In this document: positions 52,801 through 61,424 of the stretch, piece by piece
Layout of the letters: each line of letters starts with the position of its first letter
Position numbering within the stretch: position 1 is the first letter of the stretch
NCBI RefSeq assembly: GCF_014467075.1
Contig: NZ_AP023027.1
Coordinates: 705,001 to 769,000, forward strand
Source: Anaerostipes caccae L1-92
GTDB taxonomy: Bacteria > Bacillota > Clostridia > Lachnospirales > Lachnospiraceae
Direction: 5' to 3'
DNA length: 64,000 nucleotides
The notes under the pieces: model-generated
The model's input: the letters and a program-made list of their open reading frames with translations, nothing else
What the model was told of the DNA's origin: nothing
Database searches by the model: none
Made by a program: the position numbers and the translations under genes

Positions 52801-54375
52801 GAATTATTACAGTGTTTACCGGAAGAACGAATTAGAACAAAAACAAATGAATTATTGCATGTGCTGGATAGGCGTTTTCATAAAGTTTCATCTCGCTATT
52901 GTAATAACAATGGGCATTCGGGGTGGGTAAAATCGCCTGTTTCAGATAAAAATATTAGCAAAGGACAGTGGCTCCAAATCATCACAAATAGCAAGTTGAA
53001 GAATCGGGGGCAACATAGATGGGTTGAAGTAAAAGGTGGATTTATCGAAAGTTCTTATGAAGCATATGCGAGTGATTTCCAATCAGTAGTAAAGCAGCAT
53101 CCGCAGGAAATGATAAATCTTGTTTTAGAGAATAAGGAACGGGTATTGCCTGTGTTTGTGGATTCTTTGTTTTTAGGAGTGGAAGTATCGGAGAAATTGG
53201 AGGAGGTTGATTTTTCGCTTATAGAGAGGTTATTGCTTGAATTTCCGTGTGATATGAACAATCATAGGGCTTCCTATTTCTGTGGAATAGTTGAAAAAAT
53301 AAGTGATGTTAATTGGTCTTTAGAAGTAATGGAACAATTAATAAATATTGCTTTAAAACATAGCAATCCAGAATTAGATAACCCCAATGTAACAAATTTG
53401 GACGACAAAGAAATGAAGAGTTGTGATATGTTACATAGCAATGCGTTAAATTGTGTCAGAGGAAATGCAGCAAGAGCAATAGGACATTTACTTTGGGAAG
53501 ACAAGGAATTGTTTTCAAGATTTAAAGATATCATTGATGGATTGACCAAAGATGAAAATCCTGCGGTACGTTTTGCGTCATTATATGCTTTATGGCCATC
53601 TTATAATATTGATAGAAAGTGGGCGGGAGAAAAAATAATATATTTGTATGAGTCAGATATTCGAATGGCGAGTTTTCATGATTCGAAAAATATGTTTTTT
53701 CTTTTATACCCAAAATACAAGGAAAGGATTATTAATATTATCAATAGATGCTTTGAGTCGGAGGATAAACAACTTGTAGAAATGGGAGGATATGCTGTTT
53801 GTGAATTTTATATACAGCATAATGAATTTGAAACGGTTGTAATGTCTGTTGAATCTAGAAGTGAAGAGCAAATAAAAGCTATATTGGATATGGCAGTAAT
53901 TTATTTGAAAGTTAACGATTATCGAGAGGTGGCAAAAGATATCATTCTTGCTTATAAGAGTATTGATATGGATGTAGAATTTCCATTATCTAAAATGTTC
54001 TATGATAAATATGTTGATGTCAAGAATGATAGAGAATTTTTGCGGGAGTTTATGAAAACTAAGGTGAGCAGGAGGACTGTACGAGCGTTTGTTCATTATC
54101 TAGAAGAAAATGCTGTTTCCATTGTTGATTATGCAGATATTGTTATACAGTTATGTAAAAATATTTTACAGATGGAAATAGAGACTTTGAGAAAACAATG
54201 GGGTATAGAAGATGAGATTTCAAAACTGATTATATCTTTATATGATGAGACAGCTAATTCTAGTAATATGGCAGATAAACAGATTGCTTATAAATGTTTA
54301 GACTTATGGGATATTATGTTTGAAAGGCAACTCGGATCAGTGAGAGAAGTCAGTAGGAAATTGATGGAACGATAA
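49819..54375 (+). CDS. Avs-like STAND ATPase with N-terminal PD-(D/E)xK-type nuclease domain
   Basis: This 1518-residue protein starts with a nuclease-like domain: 'GGRADKQGNRYE', 'IIEALGTDEIGTDI' (E39, D49) and 'HQQCKAR' (Q63-x-K65), matching the Mrr/Cap4-type D-(E/Q)xK core. The P-loop ATPase follows with Walker A 'SGSAGHGKS' (288-295) and Walker B 'VIILDQLDAL' (D357, D360). The remaining ~1000 residues are helical with no known motif, like the alpha-solenoid sensor of STAND proteins. This nuclease-ATPase-solenoid order is that of antiviral STAND (Avs) defence proteins, which bind a phage protein and then cut DNA. No membrane helix is seen. The start has GAGAGGGATG upstream, 24 bases after the methyltransferase gene; codon use is strongly AT-rich. 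Confidence 0.82.
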   Translation: MPFEKGGRADKQGNRYEINCIIYEMLKVLDETNYDVIIEALGTDEIGTDILVTTFDGQKEHQQCKARNASKEHWVISDLKSKDIFSVWKIQLNRDNKRRVSLVSPMACSFLFDLHNRACNTSGKAEDFYSTQIMKSSKEFQKFYKNFCAEMDLDYDKDVDVLKSIDYLKRIFYKQISEYELQERINQNIQYLFSSEQEVVYNALLSFVVVEDILGKQITQSVLCDYFIKQGIALRLKDGDKRIAPRINEINREYRKNFRTLIDGFIYREEFDDCIKVIENEKSVIISGSAGHGKSGCTEAILNYCEERKLPCIAIKLDQRIPHKNCEIWGKELGFPDSIAYSIHRISRNENAVIILDQLDALRWTQTNSSEALAVCMELIRQVEYLNFERKKKIIIIFVCRTYDLENDNNINLLFKKKENSESDWEIVKVEELKDDVVKKIVGKYYEQLSIRLKKLLRIPSNIYIWQHLDKEEVYSDCLTTSHLIDKWFEQICRKSVIAGLQQKSVNETKTNIVDTLDRTGRLYVPKQILHVEEAGLDYLVSSEIITIQNNRVGFVHQSILDCFISQRMMEKYFEGQDIENVIGEKCKQTPGRRYQVQMLLQNLLEYDSSDFILIGERMLISDDIRYYVKYVFYETLGQIQEPDDNIIQFVLDNCENEIYGKYLLNNVIFSRKQYITILRNQGVLEQWYSESKKKVIVFNLLQSITPDLDKEDISFIKKHAFSDKDDDEQFMGCFLHDIIQESAEMFELRMMFYEHYPEYAKEVYIDVKSMMKQFETRTIRLISFWLQNKIKSQGRYVYRYEEELVDSDDSFLIDNGEVVLNEFLSYIPKESGWEVKYSDWSGKYEHKRSIERACVCLVKKATIALCGKSPERFWEYYEPYMGQGYHVFNEIILTGLAALSSLYSNRIMRYLSNNVDKNVFDYTSGAEDQLGFVKEVLKIHGSNCHKEELSMIEDAICRYISPNASEWYKRRIEQNKQKGYPTVYWSFWGDLQYELLQCLPEERIRTKTNELLHVLDRRFHKVSSRYCNNNGHSGWVKSPVSDKNISKGQWLQIITNSKLKNRGQHRWVEVKGGFIESSYEAYASDFQSVVKQHPQEMINLVLENKERVLPVFVDSLFLGVEVSEKLEEVDFSLIERLLLEFPCDMNNHRASYFCGIVEKISDVNWSLEVMEQLINIALKHSNPELDNPNVTNLDDKEMKSCDMLHSNALNCVRGNAARAIGHLLWEDKELFSRFKDIIDGLTKDENPAVRFASLYALWPSYNIDRKWAGEKIIYLYESDIRMASFHDSKNMFFLLYPKYKERIINIINRCFESEDKQLVEMGGYAVCEFYIQHNEFETVVMSVESRSEEQIKAILDMAVIYLKVNDYREVAKDIILAYKSIDMDVEFPLSKMFYDKYVDVKNDREFLREFMKTKVSRRTVRAFVHYLEENAVSIVDYADIVIQLCKNILQMEIETLRKQWGIEDEISKLIISLYDETANSSNMADKQIAYKCLDLWDIMFERQLGSVREVSRKLMER

Positions 54376-54390
54376 AAGGAGGGGTGAAAA

Positions 54391-55410
54391 GTGGAGAATA
54401 AGAAAGACAATTCAAATGTTGTTGATAATGAAATTCTTATATACCAAACAGAAAATGGACCTACTCAAATAGATGTTAAATTGGAAAATGAGACTGTTTG
54501 GCTTACACGGGCACAATTATGTAAACTTTACCAAACCAGCAAATCAAATATTGGTGAGCATATCAAGCAGATTTTTGAAGAGGAAGAATTGGATGAAAAA
54601 TCAGTTGTTCGGAAATTCCGAACAACTGCAGCTGATGGAAAAAATTATAATACAATCCATTATAATCTTGATATGATTATTTCTCTTGGATATCGCGTGA
54701 AATCCAAAATTGCAACTAATTTCCGGTGTTGGGCTACAGAATGACTGAAAGAGTACATGATTAAGGGTTTTACTATGGATGATGAGCGGTTGAAAGGAAA
54801 CGGAGGTGGGGATTACTGGAAGAAATTGCTCGACCGTATTCGTGATATTCGTTCATTTGAAAAGGTCATGTATCGGCAGGTACTGGATTTGTATGCGACA
54901 AGTATTGATTATGATCCTAAGAGCAGAGAATCTGTCGCATTTTTTAAGATAGTGCAAAATAAATTGCATTATGCAGCCCATGGACACATGGCAGAGGAGG
55001 TTATATATGAGCGTGCGGATGCAAGCCAGCCTTTCATGGGATTGCAAAGTTTTTCTGGCGATTTCCCGGCGTTAAAAGATATAAGTATTGCAAAGAATTA
55101 TCTTGATGATGAAGAATTAAAAATTCTAAATAATATTGTATCTGGATATTTTGACTTTGCAGAAGTTCAGGCTATGCGTCATAAGCCTATGTATATGTTA
55201 GATTATGTGGAGCATCTTGACAATCTTTTAAAAACCACAGGCGAAAAAGTAGTGCAAGGGGCCGGTACAATTAGTCATGCACAGGCAATCGAGAAGGCAA
55301 CAGAGGAGTATAGAAAATATTAGGTACTGAATTTGTTCCCAGTTGAAGAGGAGTATTTGGAAAGCATTAAAAAGATTCACAGTACAGCAGAGATAAAAGG
55401 TAATAACTGA
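54391..55410 (+). pseudogene. rhuM-family gene with two nonsense mutations
   Basis: The frame begins at a GTG with AGGAGGGG 7 bases upstream and encodes the RhuM start ('TVWLTRAQLCKLYQTSKSNI', 'VVRKFRTTAADGKNY'). It stops at a TGA (54742) inside 'FRCWATE-stop-LKEYMIKGFTMDD', where family members have Arg (CGA to TGA). It continues in the same frame and stops again at a TAG (55321) after 'EEYRKY', beyond which 'PVEEEYLESIKKI' still reads as coding to 55410. Both changes fit C-to-T transitions. RhuM proteins are common in defence and mobile islands; their role is unclear. Confidence 0.8.
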
Positions 55411-55726
55411 TAGAAAAGTTTCTTAAGACTGGAAAATATAAGTTTGGACAACGTTGAACATGTTGAGATGGTTGTTCTGATGTCTAAGGTTAGGTAAATA
55501 CATGTGAAAAAGGCCTGATTTCAAGTCTTTTTCCTATCAGAGATAGGAGAACATTCAATCCGAGGTCTGAACATAACGCTTTGCGGGAACAGGGCGACAG
55601 GGGCTTGCCTGAAAAAGTGGGTATAGTTTAGGCGCCGATTTAGATGTTGGGTATTGAGTTGCCGATTTGGTTGTCAGAGAGAGTTTGGGCAGTGGATTGG
55701 ATGATATAAGAAAGGATTGGAAGATA
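55411..55726. other. Intergenic region with a short coding remnant and a hairpin
   Basis: Bases 55446-55499 read 'DNVEHVEMVVLMSKVR' then TAA, which resembles the C-terminal end of RlmD/TrmA-type methyltransferases ('HVEVVCLLSK' in the gene at 48163). Bases 55506-55534 can form a hairpin with A5/T5 ends. Nothing else is recognisable. Confidence 0.35.
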
Positions 55727-57319
55727 GTGAATATAAGAGAAATAGAAAAAATAATTGATGCGTTTCACGAAAATCATCCGGTGCTTAGAGGTAATAAACA
55801 ACAGGTCATATTTGAATTGCTTACTGCTTTTGAGGATTTATGTTCCTTGACGGTAATAAGTAGTATGTTAAATCCGTTTGCATTAAAAAAAATTACTGAC
55901 CATATGGATGCGCTTAATCAAGCTTTAAATTGGGTTGAAAATAGTTCTTTGAATTGTTCGGATGAGCCAATTGATTCAAAAATCTCAGAGGAAAGGTATA
56001 AGCAATGTGTTTCTTTTCTAACAGATTATGCATATCCATACTCCATAATTTGTAGTGGGTATATTTCATATTCAAGAAAGCGATTAGATGTAGCAATCGA
56101 AGATAGTAATGTTACTTTTAAATTCCCGGAAGATGGGAATGCATCAGCATGGAGCGATATTCTAAGGGAATCAAAGAAAGCGGATTTTGGTGGATTTATG
56201 GAGAACATTAATCCGGTAAAACTCGCATCTGCAAACTCGAAATTGCAAAAAGAAATTTATATTCAGGATGAACAGTTGTGTTATGAACTATCAAAAGACG
56301 TTCTGGATGTTTTTATTGATGTTGCGCAAGAGCAGTGGAATTCAACAAAAACACTTCCGGATTCATGGAAATTTGACATGTTCACATTAGATGAATATAG
56401 ACAGGTATGGGTAGTAATTGCTGCTTTATGTTATATTCACTTTTTAAGCTGCTTATCTATAAAGGATGCAGGTATTAGATTGAAAAACAGCTCAATAATT
56501 AAACCGATGGAAAGTATTGTTGACCACATAACTTCGATTACAAGTATTGAGAGAGAAACAGTTTTACATATTGTTAGCTATATTACTTTTGAACCGTCTA
56601 AACGTAATATTGATATTGTATACCAGCCCATAGTGATTATGCAGGGAGAAATTGCAGTTATAGCTCCTATTCTATTCATGGGGTCACGTCCAGAAAGAAA
56701 CCTGTTATCTGTGGTCAGTTCTAAAACTGATTTTGAGCATTCAAAAGAAGTGAATGATTTAGAAGACCTGATGGTACAAGAGATTGAAGAGGTTATAGAG
56801 GATAATGAAGATCTGAGAATTATAAAACACAAAAAACTAGAGGGACGTTTGCCTGATATAGATTTGGGAATATTTGATACAAGTTCTAATGCTGTACTTT
56901 TATGTGAACTAAAATGGTTTATGGAAGCTGATTCCTCGAAGGAAGTCTATGCCAGAGAGGATGATATTACGCACGGCTGTGAACAGTCAGAGTTAATAAT
57001 GGGACACGCAATGAAGGACAGAAAACAGTTTATGCGGAATGTATTCGATGCGGGAAATGGTGATGATGTGGATTTGTTTTGTTGTGTTGTTGCAAAGCAT
57101 AATATCAGGACTCAGAATAAGTATGTTCCAGTTATTAATTTGAGTAAATTCAAAGAGTTATTTTCAACAAAATTGCCAAGTACTGTATTTCATATTATTC
57201 GTAATCACGAATATGAGGAAAGTTTACCAGAGGATGCATCAATAACTTATCAGACCGTTGAATACGGAGGATTTGTATTTAAAATTCCAGCAATTTGTTT
57301 TGGCTCAATGCCAGAGTAA
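55727..57319 (+). CDS. Unrecognised protein with C-terminal PD-(D/E)xK-like motif
   Basis: I do not recognise the family. The frame is open from 55658 and has no early ATG; GTG 55727 is chosen because AAAGGA lies 10 bases upstream (about 530 residues), with TTG 55667 as the alternative. The first ~350 residues look helical and cytoplasmic. Near the C-terminus 'GRLPDIDLGIFD' is followed by 'AVLLCELKWF', spacing and residues (D, then E-x-K) of a PD-(D/E)xK nuclease core. The location between an Avs-like gene, a rhuM remnant and another nuclease-like gene suggests a defence role, but that is context only. Confidence 0.55.
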   Translation: MNIREIEKIIDAFHENHPVLRGNKQQVIFELLTAFEDLCSLTVISSMLNPFALKKITDHMDALNQALNWVENSSLNCSDEPIDSKISEERYKQCVSFLTDYAYPYSIICSGYISYSRKRLDVAIEDSNVTFKFPEDGNASAWSDILRESKKADFGGFMENINPVKLASANSKLQKEIYIQDEQLCYELSKDVLDVFIDVAQEQWNSTKTLPDSWKFDMFTLDEYRQVWVVIAALCYIHFLSCLSIKDAGIRLKNSSIIKPMESIVDHITSITSIERETVLHIVSYITFEPSKRNIDIVYQPIVIMQGEIAVIAPILFMGSRPERNLLSVVSSKTDFEHSKEVNDLEDLMVQEIEEVIEDNEDLRIIKHKKLEGRLPDIDLGIFDTSSNAVLLCELKWFMEADSSKEVYAREDDITHGCEQSELIMGHAMKDRKQFMRNVFDAGNGDDVDLFCCVVAKHNIRTQNKYVPVINLSKFKELFSTKLPSTVFHIIRNHEYEESLPEDASITYQTVEYGGFVFKIPAICFGSMPE

Positions 57320-57333
57320 GATAAAAATTGTCT

Positions 57334-57365
57334 CCGTACCACAAAATACTATCCCAGTGGTATGG
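57334..57365. terminator. Possible hairpin after the nuclease-like gene
   Basis: CCGTACCAC pairs with GTGGTATGG (one G-T pair) around 14 bases. There is no clear T-tract on either side, so its role is uncertain. Confidence 0.35.
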
Positions 57366-57387
57366 AGCCGTATTATTTCTTTATGAA

Positions 57388-58794
57388 TTACCCCGCAATA
57401 TCAACACTTATCCCGGACTTGAATTCCACCGTAAAGTGGTCTTCAAAGACGGTGATTTTCTGCAGCATTCTGCGGACAAGGCTTTCATCGAACACGGTAA
57501 TCTCGCAGGGCTGCTCTTTGAGAAAATCGCAAAGCTCGGTGATTCGGGCTAGCCGTTCATCCCGGATGACGCTGTCGGTTTTTGATTTTGCCTTCAGTTC
57601 TCGAAGTTGGATAATCTCCTCGGCGATAGAATCGTGATTATCCCGGTTGTTTGTTTTCTGCAGGAGCTCCTTTTGCAGTTCCACCAGCTTGCTGTCAATG
57701 TCATCCGTGAAGGCACTGGTGTCGTTGCGGATGACCGTGGTGATATTTTTTCGCAGCATTTTCATGTAGCTGCCTTTGTCCAGAATCATCTCGTTGATGG
57801 TCTTCGGGATAATGTCTTATAATAGTACCTCATTGACTGTTCTGATCCGGCAAGCGACGCCGGTGTTTTGCAAGCGGCTTTCGCAGCGCTATACGATGGG
57901 TTTGCAGCCGCGATTGTTCCAGTGAATGCGCCGAAACATTTCATTGTACTCGCCGCAAAAGATAAGCTGGGAGAAGCAGTGGTTACTGCTGTAGCTGCGC
58001 TTGCGTCCACTGGCGCTGGTATGAACCACTCACCTGCGTATCAGTTCTTCCTGCACCTTCATGAAGATTTCCTTTGTTATAATCGCTTCATGGTTGCCTT
58101 CCACATAGTATTGCGGGACAGTACCGTTGTTCTTGATTCTGGTTTTGCTGAGGAAGTTGGTGGTGTAGGTCTTTTGCAGCAGGGCATCACCAATGTATTT
58201 TTCGTTCCGCAGAATCTTGTTGATGGTACTCGTCCACTATTTGGTCTTCCCAGCGCCGGCGAGAGTGCCGTCAGCCATAAGACCGGCGGCAATCCTGTCC
58301 ATACTGTAGCCTTCCATGTACTCCTGTTAGATCCGCTTGAGCGTTTCGGCTTGCTCCGGATCGATGACAAGGTTACCATCTGCATCCTTGGCGTCCATTG
58401 TATTGATGGATTCCTTTTCAAAGTAAACGGGGATATTTTTATCCTTTAACAGTCGGATGAATTTCAGGCAATCGAGCATATTTCTGGCGACTCGGTTGAT
58501 GGACTTGATGATAATCATATCGATGTTGCCAGCCATGCATTCATCAATCATGCGATTGAACTAGGCACGCTTTTTTGTGTTAGTACCGGAAATGCCATCA
58601 TCAGCAAAGATGCCTGCCAACTGCCATTCGGGATTCTTGGAAATGTATTCCGTATAATGTTCAATCTGTGCGTCATAGCTGGTAGCCTGCTCATTACTGT
58701 CGGTACTGTCAAGGCAGTACGCTGCGATTCGGAGCTTTGGCTTCTCGGCTGATTTAATAGTGTTACCGACCTGTCGTCGGGTCGGAATGACCAT
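57388..58794 (-). pseudogene. Decayed large serine recombinase
   Basis: On the minus strand, pieces of one recombinase follow each other: the resolvase N-terminus ('[20 protein letters not shown]', normally 'CRVSTDS'), '[15 protein letters not shown]', '[18 protein letters not shown]', then 'TMDAK' joined directly to '[14 protein letters not shown]', which means that about 50 residues are deleted. The recombinase domain ('EYMEGYSMDRIAAGL', '[19 protein letters not shown]'), a zinc-ribbon region with 'FRRIHWNNRGCKPIV' and the coiled-coil end ('MILDKGSYMKMLRKN') follow. At least five in-frame stops break it. It is a dead remnant of an integrative element or a transposon of the Tn4451/Tn5397 class. 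Confidence 0.85.
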
Positions 58795-58811
58795 AACCTT
58801 ATCAAGTGGCT

Positions 58812-59332
58812 ATGTTGCCAAGATGGTAATTGAGATAGACCGGATCTTTGCGGAGAACAGTAATAGAACACATGGATTTGGAAATATAATTTTGACTACA
58901 TTTGAGCCATTTACTAAAAATCCGGCAATCTCTAAGGTATTTAGAGAAATAGGACTTGCTGATGAGGTGGGTTCTGGAATGCGGAATACTTATAAATTTA
59001 CAAAATTGTATTCAGGCGGAGTGCCGCAGTTTATAGAAGGGGATACTTTTAAAACAGTGATTCCATTAAATGAGACTGCTACATTGAAGGCGGGGCCAAA
59101 GAGTCGGGACCAAGTCAGTGACCAAGTCGAGAATGATACGATTGCTATGAAAATACTTGAATTTTGTAAAACAGCAAGGACTAAAAAAGAAATTTCAGAA
59201 TATATAGGTTACAAGAATTTAACTTATATGACCCGAACTTATCTTAAGCCGTTATTGGAGAGCAAGAAGCTGAAATACACAATACCGGAGAAGCCAAAGA
59301 GCAGGTTACAAAAGTATATAACAAAACAATAA
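58812..59332 (+). pseudogene. Truncated AlbA_2/RecG-like transcriptional regulator (C-terminal half)
   Basis: The C-terminal HATPase_c_4 part is recognisable: 'FTKNPAISKVFREIGLADEVGSGMRN' region (split by variation), 'TYKFTKLYSGGVPQF', 'DTFKTVIPL', then a winged-helix tail. The N-terminal AlbA_2 DNA-binding domain is missing; sequence upstream of about 58812 belongs to the recombinase remnant. Insertion or deletion at the recombinase junction removed it. A start codon exists by chance at 58760, so a product is possible but unlikely to be functional. Confidence 0.7.
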
Positions 59333-59406
59333 ATGAGCAGATGGAAGCCTCTGAGTCGACATAAGATTTGGAGGCGTTCTTTAGCCAAATTCATAGGAGG
59401 AAGGAA

Positions 59407-60471
59407 ATGATTGTTTTTCAAACTATACACCAAGAATTGTTTAATTATATATTACATAATTTTTTAGAAATCGAAGTTTTTAATGAAGACACAGATCTGG
59501 GAGATATGATTGAAATTCTGCTTCCTAAATATTTATATAGAGAACAGTATCGCAGCTGCATAAAAGCATTGGAAGAGTTGTTTCTATGGACAGAGGATTT
59601 CTTTTATCATGAGATGCGTGCGCTTCACGAATTATTATTATTCCATTTTGTTGAGTATATGGCAGAACTGCAGCAGGATTTGCCTGATTTCAATCAGATC
59701 TATATTGATGAAAAGGGACATTCTTTAATTGAACAAGCAATCAAAGCTGATTGTGATGAAGATGGTGATTTGGAATCTGAAGATTACAGAGAAATCTATT
59801 ATGACATTTTCTTATATCCGGATTTTTTGTTTACAGATACAGATTTTTTATTGATAGATAAAATATATAACATGAGAAAAGCAGGTAAGCCGTTCATAGA
59901 AGAGATGTTAGGGGTCAATATAGATTACTATTTTGAACTCTTACCAATGGATATTCAAGAACAATATAAAACAAAGCATATCACGCTCACAAGTGAAGTC
60001 TCTTCCATGTTAAAATATATTGAGAAAAGAATCCGTTATGGAAACCTATATAAACTTTTCTGGGAAAATAATCATCCTGTGAAGGAGGAGCGTATTCAGC
60101 TTATTTTGGAAAATATTATGGATGCATATTTCTATAATCAAGAAGTGGAAATTACCAGAGAGGCATTATTGGGAAACGGGAAAGTGGATTTCAAACTATA
60201 TAAAACAGATCATGAAGACGAAAAAGTTCTGATTGAATTAAAAAGGGGCAGCAGTACTTATTTAAAAAAGGGATATGAAAAACAACTAACAGATTATATG
60301 TTATCCAGTAATTATAAAAATGCTTTTTATTTGATAGCCTGTTTTACCGATAATGAGTATGAACGAAGTGTAAAATTTATCAGAAATCATGTTTATACAG
60401 ATACAATACAACTGTATATAAATATTTCGATTTTAGATTTGAGAAAAAGAAAAACAGCTTCTAAATCTTAG
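59407..60471 (+). CDS. Putative PD-(D/E)xK (RecB-like) nuclease protein
   Basis: The 354-residue protein has an acidic, helical N-terminal two thirds with no known motif. The C-terminus carries 'GNGKVDFKLY' (D261), 'VLIELKRGSS' (E277-x-K279) and 'YEKQLTDYML' (Q293-xxx-Y297), the full D...ExK...QxxxY pattern of RecB-family nucleases. AGGAGGAAGGAA lies directly before the ATG at 59407, and the frame is intact although its neighbours are broken. It may be a defence or recombination effector; the family is not recognised by name. Confidence 0.65.
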   Translation: MIVFQTIHQELFNYILHNFLEIEVFNEDTDLGDMIEILLPKYLYREQYRSCIKALEELFLWTEDFFYHEMRALHELLLFHFVEYMAELQQDLPDFNQIYIDEKGHSLIEQAIKADCDEDGDLESEDYREIYYDIFLYPDFLFTDTDFLLIDKIYNMRKAGKPFIEEMLGVNIDYYFELLPMDIQEQYKTKHITLTSEVSSMLKYIEKRIRYGNLYKLFWENNHPVKEERIQLILENIMDAYFYNQEVEITREALLGNGKVDFKLYKTDHEDEKVLIELKRGSSTYLKKGYEKQLTDYMLSSNYKNAFYLIACFTDNEYERSVKFIRNHVYTDTIQLYINISILDLRKRKTASKS

Positions 60472-60600
60472 GAGAATTAAAACAATGGGTTTATAGGTAA
60501 TATAAAATATGGAAAGGTTAAAATTAGATGGAAGCACTAGCTGCAATGAAAAATATTGCAAAATTTTAGCCGCTGTATTTCAGCAGAGAAAGGTTCTGTC

Positions 60601-61092
60601 ATGTTAAAAAAAGATTTTACAACTAAAGAAGATCTGATGACAATTTTAAAAATACTAAATGATTCAAATATAAAATACTGGCTTGACGGCGGCTGGGGAG
60701 TCGATGTTTTAGCAGGTAAACAGAGCAGAAATCACAGGGATATTGATATAAACTTTGATGCACAGTATACGCAGGAAATCCTAAGTCTTCTCAAAGATCA
60801 TGGTTATGAGATAGAAACTGACTGGGCCCCTGTCAGAATGGAATTATATAGTGAAAAATACGGGTACATCGACATTCATCCTTTTATTTTAGGTGAAGAT
60901 GGAACCGCAAAACAGGCAGATTTGGAAGGCGGATGGTATGAGTTCAGTGCAGATTATTTTGGAACTGCTGCTTTTGATGGAATTAAAATACCATGTATTT
61001 CGGCAAGAGGACAAAAAGTATTTCATACAGGATATGAATTAAGAGATGTAGACAGGCATGATCTAAAAATTATCGACAGTTTGCTAAAATAA
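60601..61092 (+). CDS. Lincosamide nucleotidyltransferase-like protein (Lnu(A)/Lnu(C) type)
   Basis: The 163-residue protein follows the small Lnu pattern closely: 'KYWLDGGWGVDVLAGKQSRN', 'HRDIDINFD' (catalytic D47, D49), 'VRMELYSEKYGYIDIHPF', 'QADLEGGWYEFSADYF' and 'IPCISARGQKVFHTGYE'. Such enzymes adenylylate lincomycin and clindamycin. Whether this divergent copy gives resistance is not known; it could act on another small alcohol. AGAAAGG lies 7 bases before the ATG. A 32-codon frame (60509-60607, 'MERLKLDGSTSCNEKYC') overlaps the start and may be a leader or chance. It stands at the end of the AT-rich island. Confidence 0.78.
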   Translation: MLKKDFTTKEDLMTILKILNDSNIKYWLDGGWGVDVLAGKQSRNHRDIDINFDAQYTQEILSLLKDHGYEIETDWAPVRMELYSEKYGYIDIHPFILGEDGTAKQADLEGGWYEFSADYFGTAAFDGIKIPCISARGQKVFHTGYELRDVDRHDLKIIDSLLK

Positions 61093-61226
61093 TTTCCAGT
61101 CTTAAGGAGCATTGTATAGAGGAACAGAACAAGATTCCCACCGCTATATGATGCTTTTTAATCTATTCTACCTTAAGAGGATATAAATACGAAATTTTAT
61201 ACTATACTGAAAATATATAAATTAAA

Positions 61227-61355
61227 ATCTGTGCTCCAAAAGGGTATGAATATGATTTTGGATCTTCAACGGATCTGGTCATAAAGGTTCATGAGAATGG
61301 GCGTCTGTGTCTAAGAAGGAAGGGATATTTATCCGGATCAGTTTATGCCGGATAG
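61227..61355 (+). pseudogene. Short coding remnant with a 'YEYDFGSSTDL' motif
   Basis: One frame reads 'ICAPKGYEYDFGSSTDLVIK' and continues to a TAG at 61353, with a stop just upstream at 61218. The 'YxYDFG(S/D)' motif recalls pRiA4b ORF-3-type or Zn-ribbon/SEC-C proteins found in such genomes. It has no start or ribosome site and is probably the debris of a larger gene. Confidence 0.4.
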
Positions 61356-61384
61356 GAACCGATAGTGAAATTAGATGTTGAGTG

Positions 61385-61424
61385 AAAAGAGGATACATCT
61401 GCGTCAGCAGAGGTATCTTCTTTT
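61385..61424. terminator. Bidirectional terminator
   Basis: AAAAGAGGATAC pairs with GTATCTTCTTTT (one G-T pair) around a 16-base loop, with A/T ends on both sides. It sits downstream of the minus-strand MGMT-like gene. Confidence 0.65.

Noticed and set aside
49819..54375. Interpretation of the 1518-residue protein as a type III restriction enzyme or a NACHT regulator.
   Set aside because: There is no helicase motif series or HTH; the nuclease domain followed by a STAND-like P-loop and a long helical end fits Avs-type proteins better.
57786..58421. Open frames on both strands in the recombinase region that could be taken for small novel genes.
   Set aside because: All are shadows; the recombinase residues are readable in one minus-strand frame interrupted by stops.
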